This document shows positions 1 through 9,150 of a stretch of 44,041 nucleotides of DNA, piece by piece. A program made the position numbers and the translations under genes. Every line of letters starts with the position of its first letter. The first letter of the stretch is position 1. The stretch spans positions 1 to 44,041 of the forward strand of contig JAGRKB010000092.1 in the NCBI GenBank assembly GCA_020442425.1, read 5' to 3'. The DNA is from Alphaproteobacteria bacterium. GTDB taxonomy: Bacteria; Pseudomonadota; Alphaproteobacteria; Micavibrionales; Micavibrionaceae. Under the pieces are notes generated by a model. The model was given only the letters and a program-made list of their open reading frames with translations. It was not told where the DNA came from and made no database searches.

Positions 1-218
1 ATTTAAAGTCAGGTGTCAGCCCCTTCTTTTTTTAATTCGGAGCTGTCCTAGATAATCAGTTAAGAAATTGATTAACCCATTGTTTGAGTTGGGTTAATTG
101 ATGTTTGCATCTTGCGGTGCGATAAGTCGGGAAGTCTTGATTTTAGATATGGAATTGGGTGGAACTATGTAAGTTTCCGTAATTTTTGTTTCAGGATGTT
201 CTAAAAGGAGAGTTTAGT

Positions 219-551
219 ATGGATAAGGGAGAAAAATCACAAGAGGACCTGAAGGGGTTATTCTCTCAGTATTGTGCTCTTGTTAGGGACTGTCGCGAAA
301 TTCCTGCGTGTGTGATGCGTCCTATTTTTCAGGTGGCTGCTTCTGAAGGGATGACATTCGGGTTAGAGCTTTCGGTTCAAGGACAGGACAAAGATGGGCA
401 GGAAAATTTCCCCTATGTCGGGTTCGCGGCTTATAAAACTCTTGTTGATGCGCTTTTGATTGCTAATAGTCAGTCTGTTCTACTGAAAGCAAGATTTCCA
501 AATGCTCGGGTCAGTACATTGGTTCAGCCCATCGGTTTTTTTATCAAGTAA
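219..551 (+). CDS. hypothetical protein, 110 aa
   Basis: I do not recognise this family. The reading frame is also open from a TTG at 186, but the ATG at 219 is chosen because AAGGAG lies at 205-210 with good spacing. The protein has an acidic, charged N-terminus (MDKGEKSQEDL) and two cysteines near residues 20 and 25. A mixed alpha/beta stretch follows, ending in a hydrophobic tail (PIGFFIK). There is no signal peptide or membrane segment. It stands alone, convergent with phaZ, with only 36 bases between the two stops. The good ribosome binding site and plausible codon use make it likely to be real; no function can be assigned. Confidence 0.6.
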   Translation: MDKGEKSQEDLKGLFSQYCALVRDCREIPACVMRPIFQVAASEGMTFGLELSVQGQDKDGQENFPYVGFAAYKTLVDALLIANSQSVLLKARFPNARVSTLVQPIGFFIK

Positions 552-587
552 AACCGTAGGCCGAGATTATTTTAGCTTTAAAATAAA

Positions 588-1973
588 TTATCCCGTAATC
601 CGTTCACTTTTCAGGCGTTGATCGCGTTCTTTTAGCCAGCGGCGGATTGCCACGATTCCGTGCTTATCACGGTCATAGCGCTCCGGCGCCAAATCCGGAA
701 TAACTTTCAAATCCAATTCCGGAATAGCGTCGCAGTCTTTATCCAGTTTTCTAATAAAGTTGCGGATGCGCGGCATGATGAGTGTCCGCCATTTTGTACC
801 GTTGAAAATACCGTAGTGACCACAGCCCAACTGGAAGTGGTGAAACTGTTTGTTTTGAGCCAGTGAATAGCACAAATCGTGGGCGGCGGTGGTTTGTCCG
901 CGCGCCGATATATCATCCAATTCCCCTTCAATTGTTAAAAGGGCAGTTTGTTTAATTTTGCTAGGAAGGACATCCATTAATTCATCTGTTAACGGATCGC
1001 GCCATTTCATTTGACCTTTTGGCAGGAGGTGGCGTTGGAAGACAACATCTACTGTTTGCAGGTAAAATTCGGCAGGCAAATCCATGACGGCATTATATTC
1101 GTTATAGAATTTACGGTGAGCTTCAGCGGAGTCTCCGTCTCCTGTAATCAAGTGCTTGTAAAAATTCATATGGCTGCCGACGTGGCGATCCAGATTCATT
1201 GACATGAAACCGCTGAGTTGCAGAAACCCCGGATAAACTTTGCGGTATGCACCAGGATAGTAAAACGGAACGGAGGTTACTACCGAGTTTTTGAACCAAG
1301 AGAGTGGGCGTTCTTCGGCTGTTTGGGTGACTTGTGTTTTTGAAACGCGGGTGTCGATGGGGCCACCCATCAAGATCATCCCGAGAGGTTGGTTCGGATC
1401 GTTTTCAGCCGCCATCAATGATATAGCGGCCAAGACAGGTACAGCCGGTTGGCAGACTGCGATGACGCTGGTTTTTGGACCAAGGAGGGACAGAAAATGT
1501 CGAACGTAGTTTATGTAGTCGTCCAAATTAAAGGTTCCTTCGGAAAGAGGAACCATGCGGACGTCCACCCAGTCGGTAATGTATACATCATGGTGAGGGA
1601 GGAGGGCTTCAACTGTTCCGCGCAGCAGGGTTGCAAAATGGCCTGACATCGGGGCGACGATCAAAACTTTTGGGTCTTTGCGTTTTGTAGCGCGTTTGAA
1701 GTGAAGTAAATTGCAGAAGGGTTTTTCGACAATAAATTCTTCTGTGATGGCAATGTCTTTGCCGTTGATTGTTGTGTGCGGCAATTCGAATGACGGTTTC
1801 CCGAAGCGTCGCGTGACACGCTCGAACATTTCGGCGCCTGCAGAGATTGTTCTTCCCACCGGTGTGTAGGAGGCCGGATTAATGGGGCTTTGAAAGGCGG
1901 TACGCACCATCTCCGCACTAATGCGAGCGGGAGTTAACAGGGCATGCTGGAGATCGTAGAGGTGGTAAAGCAC
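588..1973 (-). CDS. phaZ: intracellular polyhydroxyalkanoate (PHB) depolymerase
   Basis: Hydrolyses stored native PHB granules to 3-hydroxybutyrate oligomers in the cytoplasm. The N-terminus MLYHLYDLQHALLTPAR matches the PhaZ1-type intracellular depolymerases. The alpha/beta-hydrolase core carries IAVCQPAVP at residues 171-179, where Cys174 is the lipase-box nucleophile that replaces serine in this family. The C-terminal GCGHYGIFNG supplies the catalytic histidine. The length of 461 aa is close to the family's usual 410-460. The start is a GTG at 1973, with AGGA about seven bases upstream. The gene is monocistronic and divergent from the CobD-like gene. No PHB synthase is in the window, so PHB metabolism is inferred from this gene alone. 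Confidence 0.9.
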   Translation of the reverse strand: MLYHLYDLQHALLTPARISAEMVRTAFQSPINPASYTPVGRTISAGAEMFERVTRRFGKPSFELPHTTINGKDIAITEEFIVEKPFCNLLHFKRATKRKDPKVLIVAPMSGHFATLLRGTVEALLPHHDVYITDWVDVRMVPLSEGTFNLDDYINYVRHFLSLLGPKTSVIAVCQPAVPVLAAISLMAAENDPNQPLGMILMGGPIDTRVSKTQVTQTAEERPLSWFKNSVVTSVPFYYPGAYRKVYPGFLQLSGFMSMNLDRHVGSHMNFYKHLITGDGDSAEAHRKFYNEYNAVMDLPAEFYLQTVDVVFQRHLLPKGQMKWRDPLTDELMDVLPSKIKQTALLTIEGELDDISARGQTTAAHDLCYSLAQNKQFHHFQLGCGHYGIFNGTKWRTLIMPRIRNFIRKLDKDCDAIPELDLKVIPDLAPERYDRDKHGIVAIRRWLKERDQRLKSERITG

Positions 1974-2110
1974 AGTTAATTCCTATTCTTTTGCCTTTTG
2001 AGGGGGATACCCTTGGGTGATGTCCAACGCAGAGTGTTTGTGTTATGATATAGTGTATGTGTTTATACGTCCTAATAGTTTACCCTATTTTTTGATAAAG
2101 GTCATCGGGT

Positions 2111-3148
2111 ATGTCAGATCTTTTCGTTTTGCATATTTTATCACCAGAGCGGCTGAATTCCGTTTTAATTGCCATGATTATGGTTTCTCTGATCGGAATG
2201 ATGACCGGACCAAGTTGGGGAAACGCTAATCCCTTTTTATGGGGTGTTTTGGATAAAATTTGCGGGCGATTGGTCGAGAAAACCTATAACAAAGACCGTT
2301 CAGTTGCATCTCTGCAATTTCGGGGCGGTTTGCTTTTGACTCTTTACCTTATTATTACAGGCATTGTTGCGGCTATTGCATTGATTATAGAACGTCAGTT
2401 TGCTTTGGCAGGGTTTATGGATCCGTTGCTTTTGGCTTTGACTATGAGTGGCGGGGCGACATGGTTTTCCTTGATTAAACTTCATCATGCTTTAAGAGGG
2501 GCACGTGAGGGAAAAAGTTTTTTATCCAAGGGGAGCTATTATCAAATTGCTGTTACAACCCGTTCCAATTTGAATTCTACTGACGATCACGGAATTATTC
2601 GGGTGGGCATCGGTATGGTGGCAACGACTTTTGACAAGGGGATTGTTGCTCCTATCTTTTGGTATTTAATCGGAGGACTTCCTGCGGCTTATCTTTATTG
2701 CGGAATTGCGGCAGCGCGGTGGTCGTTGTCCAAAGATGGCTTTGCCAAAGGCATCGGGACGCTTGCTCTGCGATTGGAAAATTTCTTTGGTGTTTTGCCT
2801 CATATCTTGTCTTCAATTGTATTATGCCTTGCGGCTCTTGCTACACCTAAGGCAGGAATGACGCGTGCTTTCCGTGGCTTGTTTTCGAAGTATGGGCAGG
2901 CTCCCTATGCTGAAGGTGGGTTGGCGATGACAGCTGTCGCTCATGCTTTGGCGGTGTCCCTCGGTGGGCCTGTTGAGGATATTGGTGGGTCGGTTTTGAA
3001 ACGGGCTTGGGTTGGTCCAGCAACAAGCTCTGCAAAAGTTGAACGTAAACATTTGCGTCAGGCCATTTATCTGGGAATTATGGCTGTTGTTTGGCTTTTT
3101 GTTTTTGTTGTTTTGGCACTTGCGGCTTGGCGTTTCTTAGGCGCCTGA
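2111..3148 (+). CDS. CobD/CbiB-like integral membrane protein, divergent
   Basis: Resembles adenosylcobinamide-phosphate synthase (CobD/CbiB), a membrane enzyme of cobalamin assembly. Shared features are several hydrophobic segments (about 15-30, 70-105, 180-200, 225-245, 320-343), a FDKGIVAPIFWYLIGG block near residue 178 that corresponds to the family's DGVIAPLFW region, and a late APYAEGG...ALAVSLGGP block near 260-285. The family's highly conserved NTLDxMxGY motif, expected directly after the GG block, is missing: the sequence there reads YCGIAAARWSLSKDG. No other cob gene is in the window. It may be a repurposed paralogue rather than an active synthase. The ATG at 2111 follows AAAGG at about nine bases. 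It converges with the aldo/keto reductase gene, six bases away. Confidence 0.55.
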   Translation: MSDLFVLHILSPERLNSVLIAMIMVSLIGMMTGPSWGNANPFLWGVLDKICGRLVEKTYNKDRSVASLQFRGGLLLTLYLIITGIVAAIALIIERQFALAGFMDPLLLALTMSGGATWFSLIKLHHALRGAREGKSFLSKGSYYQIAVTTRSNLNSTDDHGIIRVGIGMVATTFDKGIVAPIFWYLIGGLPAAYLYCGIAAARWSLSKDGFAKGIGTLALRLENFFGVLPHILSSIVLCLAALATPKAGMTRAFRGLFSKYGQAPYAEGGLAMTAVAHALAVSLGGPVEDIGGSVLKRAWVGPATSSAKVERKHLRQAIYLGIMAVVWLFVFVVLALAAWRFLGA

Positions 3149-3154
3149 TTTCGT

Positions 3155-4216
3155 TTAGTACACTATCGGATATTTTTTGTAGACCTCTTCGATGTCTTTG
3201 ATGGCGTCGTCCGTCAGGGTTATATCAAAAGCGGCAATGTTGGATTTTAATTGATCCATGGAGGTTGCGCCGATGATTGTCGAGGTTACAAAATTCTGTA
3301 GATCCACGAATTTTAGCGCCATTTGGGTGACGGATAGGCCGTGTTTCTTAGCAACGTTCATATAGGCGTCAACTGCGTCGTTGGCTTGTGGGGTTCTTCT
3401 GAAAGAGTCGAATTCGTCTCTTACAATTTTTTCGACTTCCCATCTGCTGCCTTTTGGAATTTGTCCGTTTTGGTATTTTCCGCTGAGCAGGCCTGTCGCT
3501 AAAGGTGACCAAGGCAGGTAAGATACGTTTTCTCTTGCACAGACTTCGGCAACATAAGGATCATCACTGCGGTTCAGGAGGGAAAATTCATTTTGAATGG
3601 ATTGGACACGCGGTAGGTTGTGAGTAGAGGATAGTTGAAGATATTTCATGATTCCCCATGCCGTGTCGTCGGATAATCCGAAATGAAGAACTTTACCTTG
3701 CTTGACGATGTCGCCGATGGCTTCCAGAATATCCAATAAATTGTCTTCAATTTCTGAAGTGTTTTCTTTTGCGAAGTTTATCAGCCCTGCTCTGTTGTTA
3801 CCGAAGTGCGGGAAGGGGCGGTTGGGCCAATGAAGCTGGTATAAATCCACATGGTCAGTTTGCAGGCGTTTTAGTGAACCTTCGATGGCTTTGTGGACGG
3901 CTTTCCCCGTGAGAGCTTCACCGTCTCTGATCCAAGGGAAACCCGGGCCGGTTACTTTTGAGGCCAGAAAGATTTTGTCACGGTTTCCTGTTTCTTTAAA
4001 CCACGCGCCGATATATTCCTCTGTCTTGCCTTGAGTCTCGGCACTGGTTGGGACGGCGTAAAGCTCGGCGGTGTCGAAGAAATTAATACCCATTTCTACG
4101 GCATAGTTCATTTGCTCGTGAGCTTGTTCGATTGTGTTTTGTTGTCCCCATGTCATTGTGCCCAAGCATACGCGCGAGACTTTGAAATCTGTTGTGCCGA
4201 GTTTTGAATATTTCAT
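3155..4216 (-). CDS. aldo/keto reductase, Tas-like
   Basis: NADP(H)-dependent aldo/keto reductase of the Tas/YajO group, a cytoplasmic (beta/alpha)8 barrel that reduces carbonyls; the physiological substrate is unknown. The catalytic tetrad is visible as Asp48 (FFDTAELY), Tyr53, Lys87 (ASKV) and His129 (QLHWPNRP). The insert VPTSAETQGKTEEYIG at 55-70 is typical of Tas, which has a long loop after the catalytic tyrosine. The full length of 353 aa agrees with E. coli Tas (346). The ATG at 4216 starts MKYSKLGTTDFKVSRV, aligned to the family start. It is separated from the upstream cyclophilin gene by a hairpin terminator, so it is probably transcribed from its own promoter. Confidence 0.85.
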   Translation of the reverse strand: MKYSKLGTTDFKVSRVCLGTMTWGQQNTIEQAHEQMNYAVEMGINFFDTAELYAVPTSAETQGKTEEYIGAWFKETGNRDKIFLASKVTGPGFPWIRDGEALTGKAVHKAIEGSLKRLQTDHVDLYQLHWPNRPFPHFGNNRAGLINFAKENTSEIEDNLLDILEAIGDIVKQGKVLHFGLSDDTAWGIMKYLQLSSTHNLPRVQSIQNEFSLLNRSDDPYVAEVCARENVSYLPWSPLATGLLSGKYQNGQIPKGSRWEVEKIVRDEFDSFRRTPQANDAVDAYMNVAKKHGLSVTQMALKFVDLQNFVTSTIIGATSMDQLKSNIAAFDITLTDDAIKDIEEVYKKYPIVY

Positions 4217-4260
4217 GAAAGACCTTTGACTAATTCTGTTTGTTTTTTCAAACCTAAAGC

Positions 4261-4289
4261 AAAACGGGCTGAAGTCCAGCCCGTTTTTT
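4261..4289 (-). terminator. bidirectional hairpin terminator behind the cyclophilin gene
   Basis: An 11-bp perfect stem (AAAACGGGCTG paired with CAGCCCGTTTT) with a 5-base loop AAGTC. T runs follow on both strands: TTTTTT on the plus strand and TTTT on the minus strand. It lies after the cyclophilin stop and before the aldo/keto reductase start, so its minus-strand activity is the relevant one. Confidence 0.85.
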
Positions 4290-4312
4290 CGTATTTTTCT
4301 TACGCTAAAAAT

Positions 4313-4900
4313 TTATTCAGCAGCAGGGGCTTCGGAGGAAGCTTCCGCTGGGGTTTCAGTCTTTGCTTCGTCAGCAGCAACGGTCATCTTGACAATGGTG
4401 TCAGGATCGCGTGGTGGTTCGCCGCGTTTGATCTGGTCTACGAACTGCATACCTTCGGTGACTTGTCCCCAAACTGTGTATTGTTTGTTGAGGAACGAGC
4501 AATCGTCAAAGCAAATGAAAAATTGTGAGTTGGCCGAGTTTGGATTTTGTGTTCTGGCCATACCGATTGTGCCGCGCCCAAAGTTGGTGCTGTTAAATTC
4601 AGCAGGAAGATCGGGGTAGCTTGATCCACCTGATCCTGTTCCGGTCGGGTCTCCGGTTTGCGCCATGAACCCGTCAATGACTCGGTGGAATTTAATTCCA
4701 TCGTAAAATCCTTCACGGGTCAGGGTTTTGATCCGCTCAACATGTTGGGGAGCTACGGCTGGCATCAATTTAATGACAACGCGGCCATAAGACAAATCCA
4801 AATAGAGGGTGTTTTCCAAGTCGTCTGCAGCATTGGCAGTGGTGGTTGTGGTGGTCATAAGGCAAAAGCTCCCGAGTAGAAGTAATAAAAAACGCATCAT
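4313..4900 (-). CDS. exported cyclophilin-type peptidyl-prolyl isomerase
   Basis: Catalyses proline cis-trans isomerisation, probably in the periplasm. A signal peptide is visible (MMRFLLLLLGSFCLMTT...ANA, cleavage near residue 24). The cyclophilin fold follows with FHRVIDGFMAQTGD near 72-85, which carries the catalytic Arg and Phe, GSGG near 90, and NSQFFICF near 124, which forms the active-site wall. Residues 175-195 form an Ala/Glu/Thr-rich low-complexity tail. The start is the ATG at 4900, or the adjacent ATG at 4897, which has the better spacing from AAAGGAA. A hairpin terminator follows the stop. Confidence 0.9.
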   Translation of the reverse strand: MMRFLLLLLGSFCLMTTTTTTANAADDLENTLYLDLSYGRVVIKLMPAVAPQHVERIKTLTREGFYDGIKFHRVIDGFMAQTGDPTGTGSGGSSYPDLPAEFNSTNFGRGTIGMARTQNPNSANSQFFICFDDCSFLNKQYTVWGQVTEGMQFVDQIKRGEPPRDPDTIVKMTVAADEAKTETPAEASSEAPAAE

Positions 4901-5134
4901 GGTTTCCTTTCATGCATACGATGTGGTGGGGGGTAGATTATGGTCAAGTGATGTGAAAAACAACCCTATAAATCTTAACCGATAGGCATTTTTATGGTTT
5001 TTGTTAGATTTTCATACAGTATCAATTAAAGCATATGAAAAATTATGTATTTGTGTGATGGGAACTAAATAAACAGGGTTGCGAGCAGGAAGAGAGTTCG
5101 TATCATACAGAATAATTTAATTTCAGGAGTCGAT

Positions 5135-6289
5135 ATGCGCAGTATTCAGGTTTTGGGAACAGTTGCCGGTTTGTTATTGGGTGGGAGTATTTTTTCTATG
5201 CCGTCTTTTGCAGATCGGATTGCCGAGAAGGTTATGGAGCAGCCTAAGCTGGAGGTTGTTGCCGAACTCGAGCAAAGGCCTGCCAATATCGCGGTGACTT
5301 TTGATGGACGTATCATTGTTTCCCTTCACCCGTTTGATAAGCCTTCGACCAAAATGATTGTTATCAATAAAGACGGGACGACCGAGCCTTTTCCTGATGC
5401 CGAATGGAATAGAGAAGGTGGGCCTGATTTTCATTCCATTGGGTTTAGTAATGTGATGGGTGTTCGGGCGTCTACGCGGGGAAGTGTGTTTGTTCTGGAT
5501 TTGGGGGATGAAAATTTTGCTCCGCGTGTGATTGAGTTTGATGTTTTGCGGCGGCGGCTTGTGGGGATGCGTTATATCCCGAGAAATTTTACTACTGCCC
5601 AGTCTTTCTTACAGGACTTTGCGATTAACTGGGATAACAACCATTTGTATATTGCCGATATGGGGCAGGCGGATTTGAGTAAGCCTGCCCAACCTGCTGT
5701 GATTGATCTGGATATGACGAACGGGATCATGTATCGCATCCTTGGCGATCATCCCTCTGTTCAACCTCCCGAGACGCCGCTTGAGATTTACGGTAAAGTT
5801 CTGACGTTTGAAAAAGACGGTCGTGATGTTCCTGTGCGTGCGGCGCTTAATTCCATTACGCTCGATATTATGCAGGATAATTTATATTATGCGCCGATGG
5901 GGGAAGGTAAGTTATATCGCGTTCCGTTGTCCAAGATGTCGGATGTTTCTGTTTCTGAAGACGCGGTTATCAAACGTATCGAAATTGTCGGTGACAAGCC
6001 TGCGAGTGACGGGATTACGGTTGATGCTGAAGAGAATGTTTATATTACCGCGATTGGAAAAAATGAAATTGGTGTTATCGATAAGTCAGGTCACTACAGA
6101 CCTTACCTCCAAGATGAGAGGTTGCAATGGGCGGATGGGTTATCCTTTGGGCCGGATGGGTATATTTATGTGACTATATCGAGATTGCATGAGCATCCGT
6201 TTTTTAATCATGGGGCAGAACCCGCTGAGAAAAAGCCTTATTTGATCGCTCGCTTCAAGCCGATTGCCGAAGGCGGTATTGGGCGGTAA
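5135..6289 (+). CDS. exported yellow/major royal jelly (MRJP)-type beta-propeller protein
   Basis: A secreted or periplasmic six-bladed propeller of the MRJP/yellow family, distantly related to gluconolactonases. Residues 1-26 form a signal peptide ending SFA|DR. Family features are the blade motifs YIADMGQADLSK near 178, MYRILGDHPSVQ near 202, GITVDAEENVYITAIGKN near 297 and the final QWADGLSFGPDGYIYVT near 335. The 384-aa length is normal. Bacterial members are often annotated as L-dopachrome tautomerase-related, but the substrate is unknown and I do not assign one. The ATG at 5135 is preceded by CAGGAG. The gene is monocistronic, closed by a hairpin shared with purB on the other strand. 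Confidence 0.8.
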   Translation: MRSIQVLGTVAGLLLGGSIFSMPSFADRIAEKVMEQPKLEVVAELEQRPANIAVTFDGRIIVSLHPFDKPSTKMIVINKDGTTEPFPDAEWNREGGPDFHSIGFSNVMGVRASTRGSVFVLDLGDENFAPRVIEFDVLRRRLVGMRYIPRNFTTAQSFLQDFAINWDNNHLYIADMGQADLSKPAQPAVIDLDMTNGIMYRILGDHPSVQPPETPLEIYGKVLTFEKDGRDVPVRAALNSITLDIMQDNLYYAPMGEGKLYRVPLSKMSDVSVSEDAVIKRIEIVGDKPASDGITVDAEENVYITAIGKNEIGVIDKSGHYRPYLQDERLQWADGLSFGPDGYIYVTISRLHEHPFFNHGAEPAEKKPYLIARFKPIAEGGIGR

Positions 6290-6351
6290 GTATTATAGTC
6301 ATTCTCGATCGGCGTCCTATTCTTAATAAAAACGACTATAGATATAAAAAG

Positions 6352-6374
6352 GCCCCCATCTCAGGGGGCTTTCT
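6352..6374. terminator. bidirectional terminator between the MRJP-type gene and purB
   Basis: The stem GCCCCC (6352-6357) pairs with GGGGGC (6364-6369) around loop ATCTCA. It is followed by TTTCTT on the plus strand and preceded by an A run that gives CTTTTT on the minus strand. It sits between two convergent stops and can serve both genes. Confidence 0.8.
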
Positions 6375-6390
6375 TGAGATTCTTTATTAT

Positions 6391-7692
6391 TTATGATGTT
6401 AGAGCGCGGTCGATGATTGTGCCTGCGTGTTTAATATAGACACTATAATCAAAGATTTTATCGAGAGCGGCTTTGTCCAGTTTGGCTTTGACGTCGGCGT
6501 CTTGTTCGAGCATTTCACGAAGTGTGATTTTGCCGTCTGATTCCCAAACCTTCATCGCGTTGCGTTGAACGATGCGATAGGAGTCTTCACGAGAGATACC
6601 GCTTTGGGTCAGAGCCAGCAGCGTACGTTGTGAGAAGACTAATCCGCCCATGCGTTCCATGTTGGACATCATGCGCTCAGGATAGACCAGAAGATTTTCA
6701 ATGACGTTTGCTAGTCTGTTTAGCGAGAAATCAAGTGCGACGGTTGCATCGGGTGCGATAAAGCGTTCAACAGAAGAGTGGGAGATATCGCGTTCGTGCC
6801 AGAGGGCGACGTTTTCCATGGCAGGGATAACGGCTGCACGGATAACGCGGGCTTGTCCTGTCAGATTTTCTGTCAGGATCGGGTTGCGTTTATGCGGCAT
6901 AGCGCTGGAGCCTTTTTGTTTTTCAGAGAAAAATTCTTCTGCTTCGCGAACTTCGGTTCTCTGGAGGTGGCGAATTTCGACAGAGAGGTTTTCAATTGAG
7001 GATGCGATTACTCCCATCACTGCAAAGAACATGGCGTGGCGGTCTCGCGGGATGACTTGGGTTGAGACTGTTTCCGGTGTTAGGTCGAGTTTTTCTGCGA
7101 CGTAGGATTCAATGTCAGGTGCGACGGTTGCGTATGTTCCGACAGCTCCTGAAATTGCGCACACGGAAATTTCTTGTTTTGCAGATTCTAGGCGTTTCTT
7201 CGCGCGAGCAAAAGCGGCGTAGTGGCCTGCGAGTTTTACGCCGAAGGTTGTCGGTTCTGCGTGGATGCCGTGGCTTCTGCCGATGCAGATTGTGTCTTTA
7301 TGTTCGATAATGCGTTTTTTCAGTGCTGCCAAAACTTTATCGAGGTCACCGAGCAAAATGTCTGCGGCTTGTTTCATCTGAACGGCAAAGGTTGTGTCCA
7401 GAACATCGGACGAGGTCATGCCTTGGTGCATGAAGCGGGCTTCTTCGCCGACATATTCGGCGACATTGGTCAGGAAGGCGATGACGTCATGTTTGACTTC
7501 GCGTTCGATTTCATCGATGCGATCTGCATTAAAGTTACCACGTTCGCGGAGGGCTTTGGACACGCCTTCGGGCACGATGCCGCTTTTTTCCATGGCTTCG
7601 GCTGCGAGGGTTTCAACTTCCAGCATAATGCGGAATTTGTTGTCGGCTTCCCAAATGGCGGCCATTTCAGGGCGGGTGTAACGTGGTATCAT
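6391..7692 (-). CDS. purB: adenylosuccinate lyase
   Basis: Catalyses two steps of purine synthesis: SAICAR to AICAR plus fumarate, and adenylosuccinate to AMP plus fumarate. This is the short bacterial form (433 aa, B. subtilis-like). The superfamily signature GSSAMPHKRNPI is at 261-272 on the flexible catalytic loop. The TSSD motif (93-96) and GRSHG with His141 supply substrate binding and acid/base catalysis. The ATG at 7692 lies one base after the radC stop, so translation is probably coupled to radC. Conservation is full and nothing is missing. Confidence 0.97.
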   Translation of the reverse strand: MIPRYTRPEMAAIWEADNKFRIMLEVETLAAEAMEKSGIVPEGVSKALRERGNFNADRIDEIEREVKHDVIAFLTNVAEYVGEEARFMHQGMTSSDVLDTTFAVQMKQAADILLGDLDKVLAALKKRIIEHKDTICIGRSHGIHAEPTTFGVKLAGHYAAFARAKKRLESAKQEISVCAISGAVGTYATVAPDIESYVAEKLDLTPETVSTQVIPRDRHAMFFAVMGVIASSIENLSVEIRHLQRTEVREAEEFFSEKQKGSSAMPHKRNPILTENLTGQARVIRAAVIPAMENVALWHERDISHSSVERFIAPDATVALDFSLNRLANVIENLLVYPERMMSNMERMGGLVFSQRTLLALTQSGISREDSYRIVQRNAMKVWESDGKITLREMLEQDADVKAKLDKAALDKIFDYSVYIKHAGTIIDRALTS

Positions 7693-7693
7693 T

Positions 7694-8407
7694 TTATAAT
7701 AGTCCTTTGCTGCGCATCGATGTTGTGCCGTTTCTCGATACTATAAGATGGTCGTGGATGACAATCCCTAATGGCTTGGCTGCGGCAATTATTTGCTGGG
7801 TCATGTCAATATCGGCTTTGCTTGGGGTCGCGTCGCCGCTGGGGTGGTTGTGAATTAGTATAACGGCGGTTGCCGAGAGTTCCAACGCTCGCTTGACGAT
7901 TTCGCGCGGGTAGGCCGGTGTGTGATCGACTGTGCCGGATTGCTGGATTTCGTCCGCAATTAATTCATTTTTCTTATTCAGAAACAAAAGACGGAAATTT
8001 TCTTTCTTTTCATGAGCCATGGTTGCCTGCAAATAGTCCATAAGCTTTGCCCAGCTATTCAAAACCTGTTTGTTGAGCAAGTCTTGTTTCATGAATTTGA
8101 AGGAGGCAGCCTTAATGATTTTTAGAGCTGTAATCGAGGTGTCCGTCAGGCCGTGTGCGCTTAGGTCATTTTCACTTGCGTGAAAAATTGCGTTAAACGA
8201 TCCGAATTTTTGTAAAAGCTCTTTGGCAAGTGGTTTGACATCGCGGCGGGGGATTGCCATGAACAAAATCAGTTCTACTATTTCGTAATCAGCCAGTGCT
8301 TCGACACCGCCTTTCAGGAATCTTTCCCTTAGTCTGTCCCTGTGGCCAGCGTAGTGTGGTGGTGGTTCGTTGTCTGATTTTAAGGTTTTTTCTAGTTTTT
8401 GTTCCAT
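7694..8407 (-). CDS. radC: RadC family JAB/MPN-domain protein
   Basis: A member of the RadC/YeeS family. It is historically called a DNA repair protein, but the biochemical role is unsettled. The N-terminal helix-hairpin-helix-like part (residues 20-105) is followed by the metallo-JAMM core. Metal-binding HNHPSG at 186-191 and the SxxD element at 196-199 give ligands His186, His188 and Asp199. The reading frame is open to a TTG at 8443, but the ATG at 8407 (237 aa) is preferred; neither start has a clear Shine-Dalgarno. It is the first gene of a two-gene unit with purB. Confidence 0.93.
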   Translation of the reverse strand: MEQKLEKTLKSDNEPPPHYAGHRDRLRERFLKGGVEALADYEIVELILFMAIPRRDVKPLAKELLQKFGSFNAIFHASENDLSAHGLTDTSITALKIIKAASFKFMKQDLLNKQVLNSWAKLMDYLQATMAHEKKENFRLLFLNKKNELIADEIQQSGTVDHTPAYPREIVKRALELSATAVILIHNHPSGDATPSKADIDMTQQIIAAAKPLGIVIHDHLIVSRNGTTSMRSKGLL

Positions 8408-8537
8408 AACAGTATGTTTTATTTGTTTTTTTGTGCGCCACAAGATGTTTTTTTCTTTTTTTTATAGGGTAGTTTTTAGTATAGTTTTTATCACTAATTG
8501 GAATTTCGTAATAAATTCTTTGAACTGGGGGAAATAA

Positions 8538-9149
8538 ATGTCCGTAGAGCCTTCTGCTCATGAACTGCGTAAAGACTGGATTCACCCGCCTTCTGCTGTT
8601 TTAGAAGATGTGCATGCCATCGAGGAGGCTGTTTCTATGGTCGGTTATGACCATGGGATTGCCAATTGGCAGCTTGTTTTTGTTACAGATCATTTACGTA
8701 AGCAGAAGATTCTTGCGTCACTTTCAGATCATTCGGGGTTTCATGCGGATGCTCTTGCAGTGCTTTGTGTGAATCCTGAAGCTTGGAATAGCCCGCATCC
8801 AAACTTATGGGAAAAAGCAGAATTTGAAGCTCGTTCCCATTATCTGGATGATATGTTTGAAATTGGGCGTGGGAATAAGACCCTTCAAAGAGATCGTGCT
8901 ATGCGATCAGTTGGCATGGCTGCGGGAGCTTTGTGTTCCAAGGCGCAAAGTTTGGGCTATGTGGTGGATCATTTGCATGATGTGGATATTTCTTTGGTCG
9001 GGCGCGAGATCGGGGTGCCTGCGTCCCATCAGATAGAATATGTCTTTTGTTTAGGGCATCACAGCAATCATATTGCGCCGACTTCCATCGCGCAGCGCGG
9101 ACGCAAATGCGTTTCTTTAGAGCAGTTCAGCGAGCAACTTCTTGACTAG
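8538..9149 (+). CDS. nitroreductase-like protein
   Basis: Probably a nitroreductase-fold flavoprotein, though divergent. Supporting features are an N-terminal helical part with a stretch of regular length (203 aa), the central RDRAMRSVGMAAGALCSKAQ at about 117-136, which matches the helix where nitroreductases read RSAAMAAQNLMLAA, and the late IGVPASHQIEYVFCLGH, which resembles the family's cofactor-proximal strand. I cannot point to a complete FMN-binding set, so the enzymatic activity is uncertain. The ATG at 8538 follows GGGGGAAATAA at good spacing. It converges with map, with no spacer. Confidence 0.6.
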   Translation: MSVEPSAHELRKDWIHPPSAVLEDVHAIEEAVSMVGYDHGIANWQLVFVTDHLRKQKILASLSDHSGFHADALAVLCVNPEAWNSPHPNLWEKAEFEARSHYLDDMFEIGRGNKTLQRDRAMRSVGMAAGALCSKAQSLGYVVDHLHDVDISLVGREIGVPASHQIEYVFCLGHHSNHIAPTSIAQRGRKCVSLEQFSEQLLD

Positions 9150-9150
9150 A

